Assembly: GCA_021775195.1 (NCBI GenBank)
Contig: JAJFIG010000524.1
Coordinates: 1-11,478 of the forward strand
Direction of reading: 5' to 3'
Length of the DNA: 11,478 nucleotides
Source of the DNA: Rhodospirillales bacterium
Lineage (GTDB): Bacteria; Pseudomonadota; Alphaproteobacteria; Rhodospirillales; 2-02-FULL-58-16
The stretch's first letter is position 1. Each line of letters starts with the position of its first letter. Under the pieces are notes generated by a model that made no database searches, was not told the DNA's origin, and was given only the letters and a program-made list of their open reading frames with translations. Positions 1 to 5,908 of this stretch are shown here, piece after piece. A program made the translations under genes and the position numbers.

Positions 1-161
1 GCAACGTCATCGTCACCGGGCGCAAATCCCCCAACAGCCTGTATGACGAGGACGTGGTCACCTTCGAGGAGGATTCGGTCTACGACCAGCGCGACGCCGA
101 GGGATTCATCAAATTGAACGCCCTTCGCCTCAGGCTCGCCAAAATGAACCGCGGCCGCTAG
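1..161 (+). CDS. C-terminal end of an unidentified protein (possibly DJ-1/PfpI-like)
   Basis: An open frame enters from the left edge, with its first complete codon at position 3, and ends at TAG 159-161. It gives the last 52 residues of a protein. The tail begins [19 protein letters not shown] and is acidic in the middle, then ends in a basic helix-like stretch ([16 protein letters not shown]). The opening resembles the DGN-(L/V)-(I/V)-T-(G/S)-R segment near the C terminus of class I glutamine amidotransferase-like DJ-1/PfpI proteins, but the fit is loose and the long tail after it is unusual for them. No catalytic residue lies in the visible part. The stop codon forms part of the left arm of the hairpin at 159-206. 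That it is coding is likely from codon use; the family is a guess. Confidence 0.45.
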   Translation, partial: NVIVTGRKSPNSLYDEDVVTFEEDSVYDQRDAEGFIKLNALRLRLAKMNRGR

Positions 162-206
162 AGTACTTTCCGACCAAATGGAACCATTTGACCGGAAAGT
201 GCTCTA
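159..206. terminator. Long imperfect palindrome between convergent gene ends; likely bidirectional terminator or dispersed repeat
   Basis: Bases 159-172 pair with 193-206 over 14 positions with a single T-G wobble. A 2x2 mismatch (173-174 against 191-192) follows, and then 175-181 pairs perfectly with 184-190 around a two-base AA loop. The left arm contains the stop codon of the upstream gene, and the right arm ends 14 bases from the stop of the opposing glycosylase gene. The position fits a terminator shared by both genes. There is no clear T-run on either side, so it may instead be a palindromic repeat or a protein-binding site. I saw no second copy in this window. Confidence 0.6.
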
Positions 207-220
207 AGCCGCCGAAACCG

Positions 221-805
221 TTACACCAGCAGGTCCCTGACCCGGCGCCTCAGTTCCGGCACGACCTCGGCCTCGAACCACGAGTTCTTCTTCAGCCAGA
301 AGGTCGTGCGCCAACTTGGATGCGGCGTCGGCAGAAACTCCGGCGCATACTCACGCCAGGCATTCACCGTTTCCGTCATCGTCTTTTTTCGCCGGTCCGC
401 CAGGTAGACCGCCTGGGCGTATGTGCCCACAAGAAGTGTCAACTTGATCTTGGGCAGAGCGGCAAGCAAAGGCGGATGCCACAAGGGCGCGCATTCCGGC
501 CGCGGGGGATTGTCGCCGCCCTTCTCGGCGCGGCCCGGATAGCAGAACCCGGTCGGGACGATGGCGATGCGCCCCGCGTCGTAGAAGGTGTCGCGGTCCA
601 GGTCCAGCCATTCCCGCAACCGGTCCCCCGAGGGGTCGTTCCATGGGATGCCGGTTTCATGCACCTTGGTTCCCGGCGCCTGGCCGACGATCAGCAGCCG
701 CGCTCCGTCCGCCGCGGACACCATCGGGCGCGGCCCCAGGGGCAGGTGCGCCTCGCACACCCGGCAGGCCCGGACCTCGGCCAGCAGAGACTCCAGGTCA
801 TTCAT
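221..805 (-). CDS. Uracil-DNA glycosylase family protein, predicted iron-sulfur type
   Basis: A 194-residue member of the uracil-DNA glycosylase superfamily, predicted to start base-excision repair by removing uracil or a related damaged base. Motif A is GQAPG (41-45), followed by VHETGIPWNDPSG (48-60); the late motif is HPSWR (162-166). Four cysteines at 14, 17, 88 and 105 have the spacing C-x2-C-xn-C-x16-C, the layout that holds the 4Fe-4S cluster in family 4 glycosylases. Family 4 enzymes usually have GEAPG, with an acidic residue where this protein has Gln42, so substrate or mechanism may differ. Length is normal for the family. The start ATG at 805 has no good Shine-Dalgarno sequence and lies 62 bases from the likely start of the divergent Bax gene. 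I am confident of the superfamily, less so of the exact substrate. Confidence 0.88.
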   Translation of the reverse strand: MNDLESLLAEVRACRVCEAHLPLGPRPMVSAADGARLLIVGQAPGTKVHETGIPWNDPSGDRLREWLDLDRDTFYDAGRIAIVPTGFCYPGRAEKGGDNPPRPECAPLWHPPLLAALPKIKLTLLVGTYAQAVYLADRRKKTMTETVNAWREYAPEFLPTPHPSWRTTFWLKKNSWFEAEVVPELRRRVRDLLV

Positions 806-867
806 AATTTGTTTGCGTCTTTCCGTTCACAATCCAGATGCCGCCGGGACCGAGACAGCCACCAGTC

Positions 868-1857
868 ATGACCATAAGCACAGCAACCCGAAAAATCGTG
901 CCACTCGTCAAGGCCGCCTGCCGGCGTTGGGGGTCGATGATCAAATGGTTCCTGCTCGACGGCAAGGCAACCCTCGTCGACCGTTATCCAAGTCTCGCAA
1001 CCGTCGATGTGCCGGCCCTGCTCCGCGACACCGCGGCCACCGCCTGGACCAGGATCAAGAGTGCACCCCTTGCCGCCCGGCTGGCCCTCGGTGGAGTCAT
1101 GGCCGCGGCCTTTGGCGGCGCGCTCTACGTCATGATACCGGCGCCACCGCCGGCGCTCCGCCTGACCGAGGCCCTGGCCTACGACATCGCGGCGGTGCGC
1201 GCCGGCGGGCCGGTGAACACCGTCTTCGTCGATACGGCGGGCAGTGGCTTCAGGGACATCACCGACACCGCCCGCCGCAAGGATCTGTTCCTGCGCCTGC
1301 TGCTCCCCCTGGTCCTGCGCGAGAACGCGCACATCATGGAAGATCGAAAACGGGTGCTGCGCTCGCCGTCGCAGGGGAAGAAAGATCTCTATGACCGCTA
1401 CGGGGTCGAGGAGGGCGACACGGCAGCCCTCAGCCGCCGCGCCGACACGGTGCCACCGTCCCTGGTCCTTGCCCAGGCCGCCATTGAGAGCGGCTGGGGA
1501 ACGTCGCGCTTTGCCGACGTCGCCAACAATTACTTCGGCCAGCGAACCTACGATGACGCCGTCGACGGCATCGCCCCGGGCGACGCCGACGGCTCCTTCA
1601 GGGTCCGGCGTTTTCCCACCATCGCCGCCTCGGTACGGTCCTATCTCCACAACCTCAACACCCACCGCGCCTACGCCGGCTTGCGCCGCGCCCGCGAGGC
1701 CCTGCGCCGCGACGGCAAGGTGCCCTCGGGGCTCGACCTCGCCCGCCATTTAACCGCGTATTCGGAGCGGCGCGAGGAGTATATCCGCTCCGTCGAGCAG
1801 GTGATTCGCCGCAATCGTCTTCCGGACTTCGACGCCGCCCGCCTGGCGGCACGATAA
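868..1857 (+). CDS. Bax-type membrane-anchored glucosaminidase
   Basis: A 329-residue protein ending in a Bax-like glucosaminidase domain (about 135-315), expected to cut the glycan strands of peptidoglycan. The core runs LYDRYGVEEGDTAALSRRAD, then VPPSLVLAQAAIESGWGTS (195-213); Glu207 in AAIESGWG is the expected catalytic acid. FGQRTYDD and the S-V-R-S-Y-L-H-N-L-N segment follow as in the family. A hydrophobic helix at 71-90 after a basic N-terminal region suggests a single-pass anchor with the enzyme domain in the periplasm. The N-terminal 70 residues are a longer cytoplasmic part than I would expect and are not recognised. An in-frame ATG at 838 would add ten residues; I chose 868 because 838 has no ribosome-binding site, although 868 has only a weak one. 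The gene converges with the selenoprotein gene, 11 bases apart. Confidence 0.88.
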   Translation: MTISTATRKIVPLVKAACRRWGSMIKWFLLDGKATLVDRYPSLATVDVPALLRDTAATAWTRIKSAPLAARLALGGVMAAAFGGALYVMIPAPPPALRLTEALAYDIAAVRAGGPVNTVFVDTAGSGFRDITDTARRKDLFLRLLLPLVLRENAHIMEDRKRVLRSPSQGKKDLYDRYGVEEGDTAALSRRADTVPPSLVLAQAAIESGWGTSRFADVANNYFGQRTYDDAVDGIAPGDADGSFRVRRFPTIAASVRSYLHNLNTHRAYAGLRRAREALRRDGKVPSGLDLARHLTAYSERREEYIRSVEQVIRRNRLPDFDAARLAAR

Positions 1858-1868
1858 CCCACCAACTG

Positions 1869-2516
1869 TCAGCCGAGCGCCCTGACGTCGTCGATTGTCT
1901 TCTCCGGTTCCGGACGCTGGGTGTGATTGGGGTCGATGTCCGCGGCGCGGACGATGCCGCCCCTGTCAACGACCAGCCGCGCCGGCATCGGCAGGGTCCA
2001 GCTATCATCGCCGTTGAACGCCGGCAGGTCGATGCCGAAACCGCCGTAGATCTCGCGCAGGTCGGCGGCGACCTCGAACCGCAGGCCCAGTTCCGCCGCA
2101 TAGGCATTGCCCGGGTCGCTGAGCAGATCGAAAGTCAGGCGATGTTTTCCGATCAGGCCACGGCTGTGTTCCGGCACTTGCGGCGTGATCGCAACCAGGG
2201 TCGCGCCCAGGTCCTTCAGGGTGTTTGAAATATCACGCAAAGCATACAGCTCTGCATTGCAGTAGGGTCACCAGTGGCCCCGGAACACCGTGAGGACCAC
2301 GGCTCCCTTGGCCAGCAGGCCCGAGGATTCGACAACGGTACCGTTGGCGTCCTCAAGGGCGAACGGCGGCAACGGATCGCCGACCTTGATGACGCCATCC
2401 ATGATCCCCGAGTCCCTCAGGTCCTGCGTCGCCCGGCCCATGATCGCCCGCTTGTCCTCAGGCACCTTTTTGGCACCGGCCTCGCGCAGTTTCGCCAGTT
2501 GTTGCTCAAGACTCAT
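1869..2516 (-). CDS. Peroxiredoxin-like (AhpC/TSA, thioredoxin-fold) selenoprotein with a Sec-Pro-Tyr-Cys redox site
   Basis: Read through one in-frame UGA (2268-2270), this is a single 215-residue protein of the peroxiredoxin-like AhpC/TSA family, expected to act as a cytoplasmic thiol or peroxide oxidoreductase. Residues 1-40 carry the family's helical N-terminal segment (DKRAIMGRATQDLRDSGI, 21-38), followed by VGDPLPPFALEDANG (45-59) and the strand VVLTVFRGHW (73-82). Next come Sec83-Pro-Tyr-Cys86 and NAELYAL. Cys-containing relatives have W-C-P-Y-C-N at this place, so UGA replaces the first, attacking Cys. The downstream half continues the fold in the same frame (DLGATLVAITPQ, LTFDLLSDPGN, FNGDDSWTLPMPARLVVD). 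A SECIS-like hairpin follows the UGA (2237-2260). The ATG at 2516 has a GGGGGG Shine-Dalgarno-like run six bases upstream. The terminator codon is also UGA (1869-1871), with no hairpin noticed after it. The alternative is a pseudogene or a base error at the Cys codon. Confidence 0.88.
2237..2260 (-). promoter_or_regulatory. Bacterial SECIS-like hairpin inside the coding sequence
   Basis: Directly after the UGA the minus-strand RNA reads CCCUACU and then a hairpin. In one fold GCAAUGCA (2260-2253) pairs with UGCUUUGC (2244-2237), seven pairs with one U-U mismatch three pairs below the loop. In a competing fold 2260-2253 pairs with 2248-2242 through seven pairs with one bulged A, closing a GAGC tetraloop. 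Both put a G (2252) first in the apical loop, as SelB-binding bacterial SECIS elements require, and the first places an unpaired U where the Escherichia coli fdhF element has its bulged U. The loop starts 15 bases after the UGA, at the short end of the known range. Confidence 0.68.
2268..2270 (-). other. Selenocysteine (UGA) codon, residue 83
   Basis: The minus strand reads TGG TGA CCC TAC TGC, that is Trp-Sec-Pro-Tyr-Cys. The frame is open for 82 codons before and 132 codons after this UGA, and both sides match one continuous protein family. Recoding is inferred from position and the adjacent hairpin. Confidence 0.85.
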
Positions 2517-2522
2517 GGAATT

Positions 2523-2528
2523 CCCCCC
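2523..2528 (-). promoter_or_regulatory. G-rich ribosome-binding site of the selenoprotein gene
   Basis: The minus strand shows GGGGGG, then AATTCC, then the ATG at 2516. The six-base spacing supports this start and translation of the UGA-containing frame from here. Confidence 0.55.
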
Positions 2529-2536
2529 AAAACACG

Positions 2537-2551
2537 AACCGTTTTTCGGTT
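2537..2551 (-). promoter_or_regulatory. Small hairpin in the predicted 5' leader of the selenoprotein mRNA
   Basis: AACCG and CGGTT form a perfect five-pair stem around an AAAAA loop (minus-strand sense). With the promoter at 2560-2588, transcription should begin near 2553, which would place this stem almost at the 5' end of the message, ahead of the ribosome-binding site. It could stabilise the transcript or expose the ribosome-binding site; no function is demonstrated. Confidence 0.35.
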
Positions 2552-2559
2552 TCACATCG

Positions 2560-2588
2560 ACTATACCGGCAACATCGCCGGTACGCAA
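2560..2588 (-). promoter_or_regulatory. Sigma70-like promoter with a perfect dyad in its spacer, upstream of the selenoprotein gene
   Basis: On the minus strand a -35-like TTGCGT (2588-2583) is followed by exactly 17 bases and a -10-like TATAGT (2565-2560). TACCGGC (2583-2577) and GCCGGTA (2570-2564) form a seven-base perfect inverted repeat around GATGTT, filling the spacer and touching both boxes. A dyad there is a natural operator position for a repressor or a DNA-distorting activator. The promoter would make the selenoprotein gene independent of the upstream SMR gene. Confidence 0.5.
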
Positions 2589-2647
2589 AACCCTCCATCC
2601 TTTTTCCGTGTTCCCCTGTTCGATCGTTGCTCCCGCCTCACCGTCTT

Positions 2648-2977
2648 CTACGCCCCCGACATCCGCGAGACCGTATTCAGCATCACCACTCCGGCGACAA
2701 TGAGCGCCATGCCGACGACCCCCGGCAAATCCGCTGTCTCGTCCAGGAACAGGATCCCGATCAGCGCTACCAAAACGATCCCGCACCCCGACCATACCGC
2801 GTAGGTGAACCCGACGCTGAAAGTCCGCAAACACTGCGCCAGCAGATAGAAGGCCGCGGTATAACCCAGCACCGTGACCGCCGACGGACCGAGCCGGGTG
2901 AAGCCGTCGGACATTTTCAGCGCCATGGTCCCCACGACTTCGAAGACGATGGCGGCAGCCAGCATGAGATGGACCAT
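2648..2977 (-). CDS. Small multidrug resistance (SMR) efflux transporter, EmrE/Qac-like
   Basis: A 109-residue inner-membrane protein with four hydrophobic helices (about 2-20, 31-50, 57-77 and 84-103), the normal SMR length. SMR proteins act as dimers and exchange protons for cationic compounds. The key residues of EmrE are all present one position earlier: Glu13 (proton and substrate binding, in EVVGT), Tyr39, Tyr59 and Trp62 in TYAVWSGCG. The AVWSG context favours the broad quaternary-cation exporters over the guanidinium exporters. The ATG at 2977 has GGAG seven bases upstream. It follows the sirtuin gene on the same strand by 78 bases, in which I saw only a weak palindrome and no riboswitch. 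The real substrate cannot be told from sequence. Confidence 0.92.
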   Translation of the reverse strand: MVHLMLAAAIVFEVVGTMALKMSDGFTRLGPSAVTVLGYTAAFYLLAQCLRTFSVGFTYAVWSGCGIVLVALIGILFLDETADLPGVVGMALIVAGVVMLNTVSRMSGA

Positions 2978-3055
2978 GGCGGAGCTCCGTTTGTTTTTGG
3001 CAGTTTGGGAATACGGGAATTTCCGTGATCTGAGGACACCTGGACGAGCTCCCGT

Positions 3056-3781
3056 CTACCACCCGTCGCGAAGGATTTTATCAACGTAGGCCGGCACCAC
3101 CTCGGTCGCCGGTCCGTAGTGCGCCTCGGCGAACAGGGTCGCCCCCTCCGACGGTTCCAGATTGAGCTCCACCGTATGGGCGCCGGCGGCGAAGCGGGCA
3201 TGCTCGACGAACCCCGAGGCCGGATAGACGTTGCCGGACGTGCCGATGGAGATGAACAGCCCGCAGGCCTCCAGCGCCTGATGGATGTCGTCCATCCAGA
3301 AGGGCATCTCTCCGAACCACACCACGTGGGGCCTGAGCTGCCCCGTGGTGCCGCAAGCGGCACAGGTGTCGCCCCGGCCCAGGTTGTCGGGCCATTCAAC
3401 GACGTTGACACAGGCTTCGCAGCGCACCTTCAGGAGTGCGCCGTGCATGTGATAGAGATTGTTGCTCCCCGCCCGTTCGTGAAGGTTGTCGATATTCTGG
3501 GTGACCACCAGGACGTCGCCGGGCCATTCCTGTTCCAGGCGCGCCAACGCCGCGTGGCCGGCGTTGGGTTCGATACCTCCGGCGGCGAGCCTTCCGCGGC
3601 GGGCGTTGTAGAATTCATGCACCCCGTCCGGGTCGCGGGCGAAGGCCTCGGGCGTCGCCACGTCCTCGATGCGCACGGTGGCCCAGATGCCGTCGGCGTC
3701 GCGAAAGGTGGAAAGCCCCGATTCCTTGGAGATGCCGGCTCCGGTTAGAATGACGATGTTGCGCTTGGCTGTATTGTTCAT
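3056..3781 (-). CDS. cobB: NAD-dependent protein deacylase, CobB/SIRT5-type sirtuin
   Basis: A 241-residue Sir2-family enzyme that removes acyl groups from protein lysines using NAD and releases nicotinamide and O-acyl-ADP-ribose. The NAD site GAGISKESGLSTFR spans 14-27, TQNIDNLHERAG spans 94-105, and the catalytic His113 lies in HMHG. Zinc ligands are Cys121, Cys124, Cys140 and Cys143. Tyr58 and Arg61 in FYNARR form the YxxR motif that reads negatively charged acyl groups in Escherichia coli CobB and human SIRT5, so desuccinylase as well as deacetylase activity is predicted. The frame is open far upstream; I chose the ATG at 3781 because it places the GAG motif at the usual distance from the N terminus. 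Its ribosome-binding site is weak. It is divergent from the phosphatase and fructosamine-kinase operon. Confidence 0.93.
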   Translation of the reverse strand: MNNTAKRNIVILTGAGISKESGLSTFRDADGIWATVRIEDVATPEAFARDPDGVHEFYNARRGRLAAGGIEPNAGHAALARLEQEWPGDVLVVTQNIDNLHERAGSNNLYHMHGALLKVRCEACVNVVEWPDNLGRGDTCAACGTTGQLRPHVVWFGEMPFWMDDIHQALEACGLFISIGTSGNVYPASGFVEHARFAAGAHTVELNLEPSEGATLFAEAHYGPATEVVPAYVDKILRDGW

Positions 3782-3841
3782 GGAATGGTTACCGTGGTCG
3801 CGAGGCCGGAACCGGACCACCAGGGGCCTTTCCCTAGTCCC

Positions 3842-3870
3842 TTGCCGGTTCTCCCGACAATCATGATAAT
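3842..3870 (+). promoter_or_regulatory. Sigma70-like promoter of the phosphatase-kinase operon
   Basis: TTGCCG (3842-3847), a 17-base spacer and GATAAT (3865-3870) match the sigma70 consensus at four and five of six positions. The site is 37 bases before the start codon at 3908. A minus-strand TATCAT (3868-3863) overlaps the -10 box and might serve the divergent sirtuin gene, but it lacks a convincing -35, so that part is weak. Confidence 0.45.
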
Positions 3871-3907
3871 CGACGCCAACAAATGAAAGCCATGGGGAAC
3901 TCCAAAA

Positions 3908-4381
3908 ATGGTCAACGTCCTTTTCGTCTGCACCGGAAACATCTGCCGCTCGCCCACCGCCGAGGGCATGTTCCGTAGCCTCGTGGAGCGCGAGGGTTTG
4001 GGCGACGGCATCAGCATCGATTCCGCCGGCACCCATGCCTACCACGTCGGTGAACCTCCCGACCGCCGGGCTCAGGAAGCCGCCCGCCTGCGCGGCATCG
4101 ACCTCAGCGGCCAGCGCGGCCGCAAGGCGGGTCCGGAGGATTTCGGCCACTTCGACTACATCCTGGCGATGGACAGCGAGAACCACTCCGACCTCATGCA
4201 CATTTGTCCGCCCGGCGCCGAGGGACGCCTCCACCTGTTCCTCGACTTCGCCCCCGACCTTGGCGAGCGCGAGGTCCCCGACCCCTATTACGGCGGCGCC
4301 GTCGGATTCGAAGTGGTGCTCGATTTTATCGAAGCGGCGTCGCAAGGACTGCTCGACGACATCCGCGAGCATCATCTCTAA
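3908..4381 (+). CDS. Low-molecular-weight phosphotyrosine/ribulosamine-5-phosphate phosphatase
   Basis: A 157-residue cytoplasmic phosphatase of the low-molecular-weight protein-tyrosine phosphatase family. The P-loop CTGNICRS (8-15) gives nucleophile Cys8 and Arg14, with the second cysteine Cys13 that can form a protective disulfide. The general acid is Asp125 in DPYY (125-128). Length is typical. A fructosamine-kinase family gene follows after 19 bases. Human LMW-PTP-A is known to dephosphorylate protein-bound ribulosamine 5-phosphate, and bacterial kinases of the neighbouring family are often encoded beside such phosphatases. The likely role here is therefore the first step of protein deglycation rather than tyrosine signalling; this rests on context. 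GGGGAA at about 3894-3899 is a plausible ribosome-binding site. Confidence 0.93.
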   Translation: MVNVLFVCTGNICRSPTAEGMFRSLVEREGLGDGISIDSAGTHAYHVGEPPDRRAQEAARLRGIDLSGQRGRKAGPEDFGHFDYILAMDSENHSDLMHICPPGAEGRLHLFLDFAPDLGEREVPDPYYGGAVGFEVVLDFIEAASQGLLDDIREHHL

Positions 4382-4400
4382 TCCCGAAGGGCCGTCTGGC

Positions 4401-5255
4401 ATGCGCCGCGACGTCAAGGACGCCATTGCCGGCGCCGCCGGCTCACCGCCCGTTCGCCTCGCCCCTCTGGGCGGCGGCTGCATCGGCGAGGTCTACCGGG
4501 CCGAGCTCGCCGACGGCCGCGCCCTGGTCGCCAAGGTCGGCGGCCCCGGCTCCGGCCTCGCCGTCGAGGGATTCATGCTGCAGTACCTGGCCGACAACAG
4601 CGCCCTGCCGGTGCCCGCCGTCGTCCACGCCGACGACTCCCTGTTGCTGATGACCCTGATCGAGACCTCGGGCGGCATCACCGCCGCCGTCCAGACCCAT
4701 GCCGCCGATCTGGTGGCGGCCCTGCACGATGTTACCGCGGACACCTTCGGCCTCGAGCACGACACCGTCATCGGCGGCCTGCACCAGCCCAATACCCCAA
4801 CCGCGAGCTGGCTCGAATTCTTCCGCGACCAGCGCCTCCTCTACATGGGGCACGAAGCCCTCGATGCCGGGCGCCTGCCCGGCAGCCTGATGTCCCGGCT
4901 CGAGACCTTCGCCGGGCGCCTCGATCGCTGGCTCGCCGAGCCCGAGCACCCGTCCCTGATCCACGGCGACATGTGGACCGGCAACGTGCTTTCCCGGGAC
5001 GGTCGCATCGCCGGCTTCATCGATCCCGCCATCTACTACGCCGACCCGGAGATCGAGCTCGCCTTCAGCAACCTTTTCGGCACATTCGGCGAGCCCTTTT
5101 TCGCCCGCTACACCGAACACCGCCCCCTGGCACCGGGGTTCTTCGAGGAACGCCGGGACCTCTACAACCTTTACCCTCTGCTCGTTCACGTGCGCCTGTT
5201 CGGCGGCTCCTACGTCGGTTCGGTGGAGAGCACCCTGGCTAGATTCGGATGCTAG
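4401..5255 (+). CDS. Fructosamine/ribulosamine kinase family protein
   Basis: A 284-residue small-molecule kinase with a protein-kinase-like fold, predicted to phosphorylate the 3-hydroxyl of ketoamines (fructosamine, or more likely ribulosamine or erythrulosamine) on protein lysines so that they break down and free the amine. LGGGCIGEVYRA (23-34) is the nucleotide loop region and Lys45 the expected ATP-contacting lysine. HGDMWTGN (188-195) is the catalytic loop with Asp190 and Asn195, and Asp208 in FIDPAIYYADPE binds metal. Length is normal. The ATG at 4401 has GAAGGG about ten bases upstream. Its stop overlaps the start of the next gene by seven bases. Sugar preference cannot be told from sequence. 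Confidence 0.9.
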   Translation: MRRDVKDAIAGAAGSPPVRLAPLGGGCIGEVYRAELADGRALVAKVGGPGSGLAVEGFMLQYLADNSALPVPAVVHADDSLLLMTLIETSGGITAAVQTHAADLVAALHDVTADTFGLEHDTVIGGLHQPNTPTASWLEFFRDQRLLYMGHEALDAGRLPGSLMSRLETFAGRLDRWLAEPEHPSLIHGDMWTGNVLSRDGRIAGFIDPAIYYADPEIELAFSNLFGTFGEPFFARYTEHRPLAPGFFEERRDLYNLYPLLVHVRLFGGSYVGSVESTLARFGC

Positions 5256-5908
5256 ACAGCAGCCTCGTCATCTTCGACTGCGACGGGGTCCTGGTCGACA
5301 GCGAGGTCATCGAATCCCGGGTCCTGGCCGAGGAATTGACGGCCCTGGGCTTCCCTATCACCGACGCCGAATGCCAGGACCGCTTCACCGGCCTCAGCAT
5401 GAAGTCGGTGACCGAAAACATCGAGGCCCAATGGCGGCGGCCCCTGCCCGCCGACTTCACCGACAGGGTGCGCGACCGGGATATCGCCGTCTTCGCCGCC
5501 GAACTGCAACCGGTCCCCGGCATCGCCGCGGCCCTCGACGCCATCCCCCTGGCTCGCTGCGTCGCTTCCTCCGGGGCTCCCGAAAAGGTCCGGTTTTCCC
5601 TAACCCTTACCGGCCTTCTCAACCACTTCGAGCCTCACCTCTACAGCGCCCACATGGTCGAGCGCGGCAAGCCGGCCCCCGATCTATTTCTCCTTGCCGC
5701 CGAACGCATGGGGGTGCCACCCACCGCCTGCACCGTCGTCGAGGACAGCGTCGCCGGTATCCAGGCGGCCCGTGCCGCCGGCATGCGGGTGCTGGGGTTC
5801 GCCGGCGCCGGCCACGCCGGGCCCGGCTACGCCGACCTGCTGCGCCAGACCGGGCCCGATAGGGTGTTTACCGACATGGCCGACCTGCCGGGGCTGTTGG
5901 GGTTTTAA
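5249..5908 (+). CDS. HAD-family phosphatase, beta-phosphoglucomutase-like subgroup
   Basis: A 219-residue haloacid dehalogenase-superfamily hydrolase of subfamily IA. Motif I is DCDGVLVDSE (10-19) with nucleophile Asp10 and acid-base Asp12. Motif II is the SSGAP serine (107-108), motif III is Lys141 in RGKPAPDLF, and motif IV is the acidic pair Glu165-Asp166 in VVEDSVAGI. A helical cap lies between motifs I and II, as in sugar-phosphate phosphatases. The ATG overlaps the last seven bases of the kinase gene (ATGCTAG), so the two are translationally linked. The operon suggests a sugar-phosphate substrate, perhaps a product of deglycation; this is inference. Its TAA shares bases with the opposing thpR stop. 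Confidence 0.9.
   Translation: MLDSSLVIFDCDGVLVDSEVIESRVLAEELTALGFPITDAECQDRFTGLSMKSVTENIEAQWRRPLPADFTDRVRDRDIAVFAAELQPVPGIAAALDAIPLARCVASSGAPEKVRFSLTLTGLLNHFEPHLYSAHMVERGKPAPDLFLLAAERMGVPPTACTVVEDSVAGIQAARAAGMRVLGFAGAGHAGPGYADLLRQTGPDRVFTDMADLPGLLGF

Noticed and set aside
188..871. Plus-strand 227-residue open frame over the glycosylase gene
   Set aside because: It is a shadow of the minus-strand glycosylase, with low-complexity Arg/Pro/Gln-rich content and no family likeness.
1869..2240. A separate 123-residue gene starting at TTG 2240
   Set aside because: It is the C-terminal two thirds of the peroxiredoxin-like protein, in the same frame as the part before the UGA. On its own it would lack the redox motif and the first strand of the fold.
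2978..3055. Riboswitch or terminator between the sirtuin and SMR genes
   Set aside because: Only a short weak palindrome around ACGG/CCGT is visible; no paired ACGR-loop hairpins of a guanidine riboswitch and no T-run.
2268..3062. A 264-residue minus-strand protein ending at the UGA
   Set aside because: Its first two thirds run across the sirtuin-SMR gap, the SMR gene in another frame and a promoter region. Only the part from ATG 2516 belongs to a real family.
3782..4483. N-terminal extension of the sirtuin to a 475-residue protein
   Set aside because: The extension lies antisense to the phosphatase gene, shows no recognisable domain, and the sirtuin fold starts normally at 3781.
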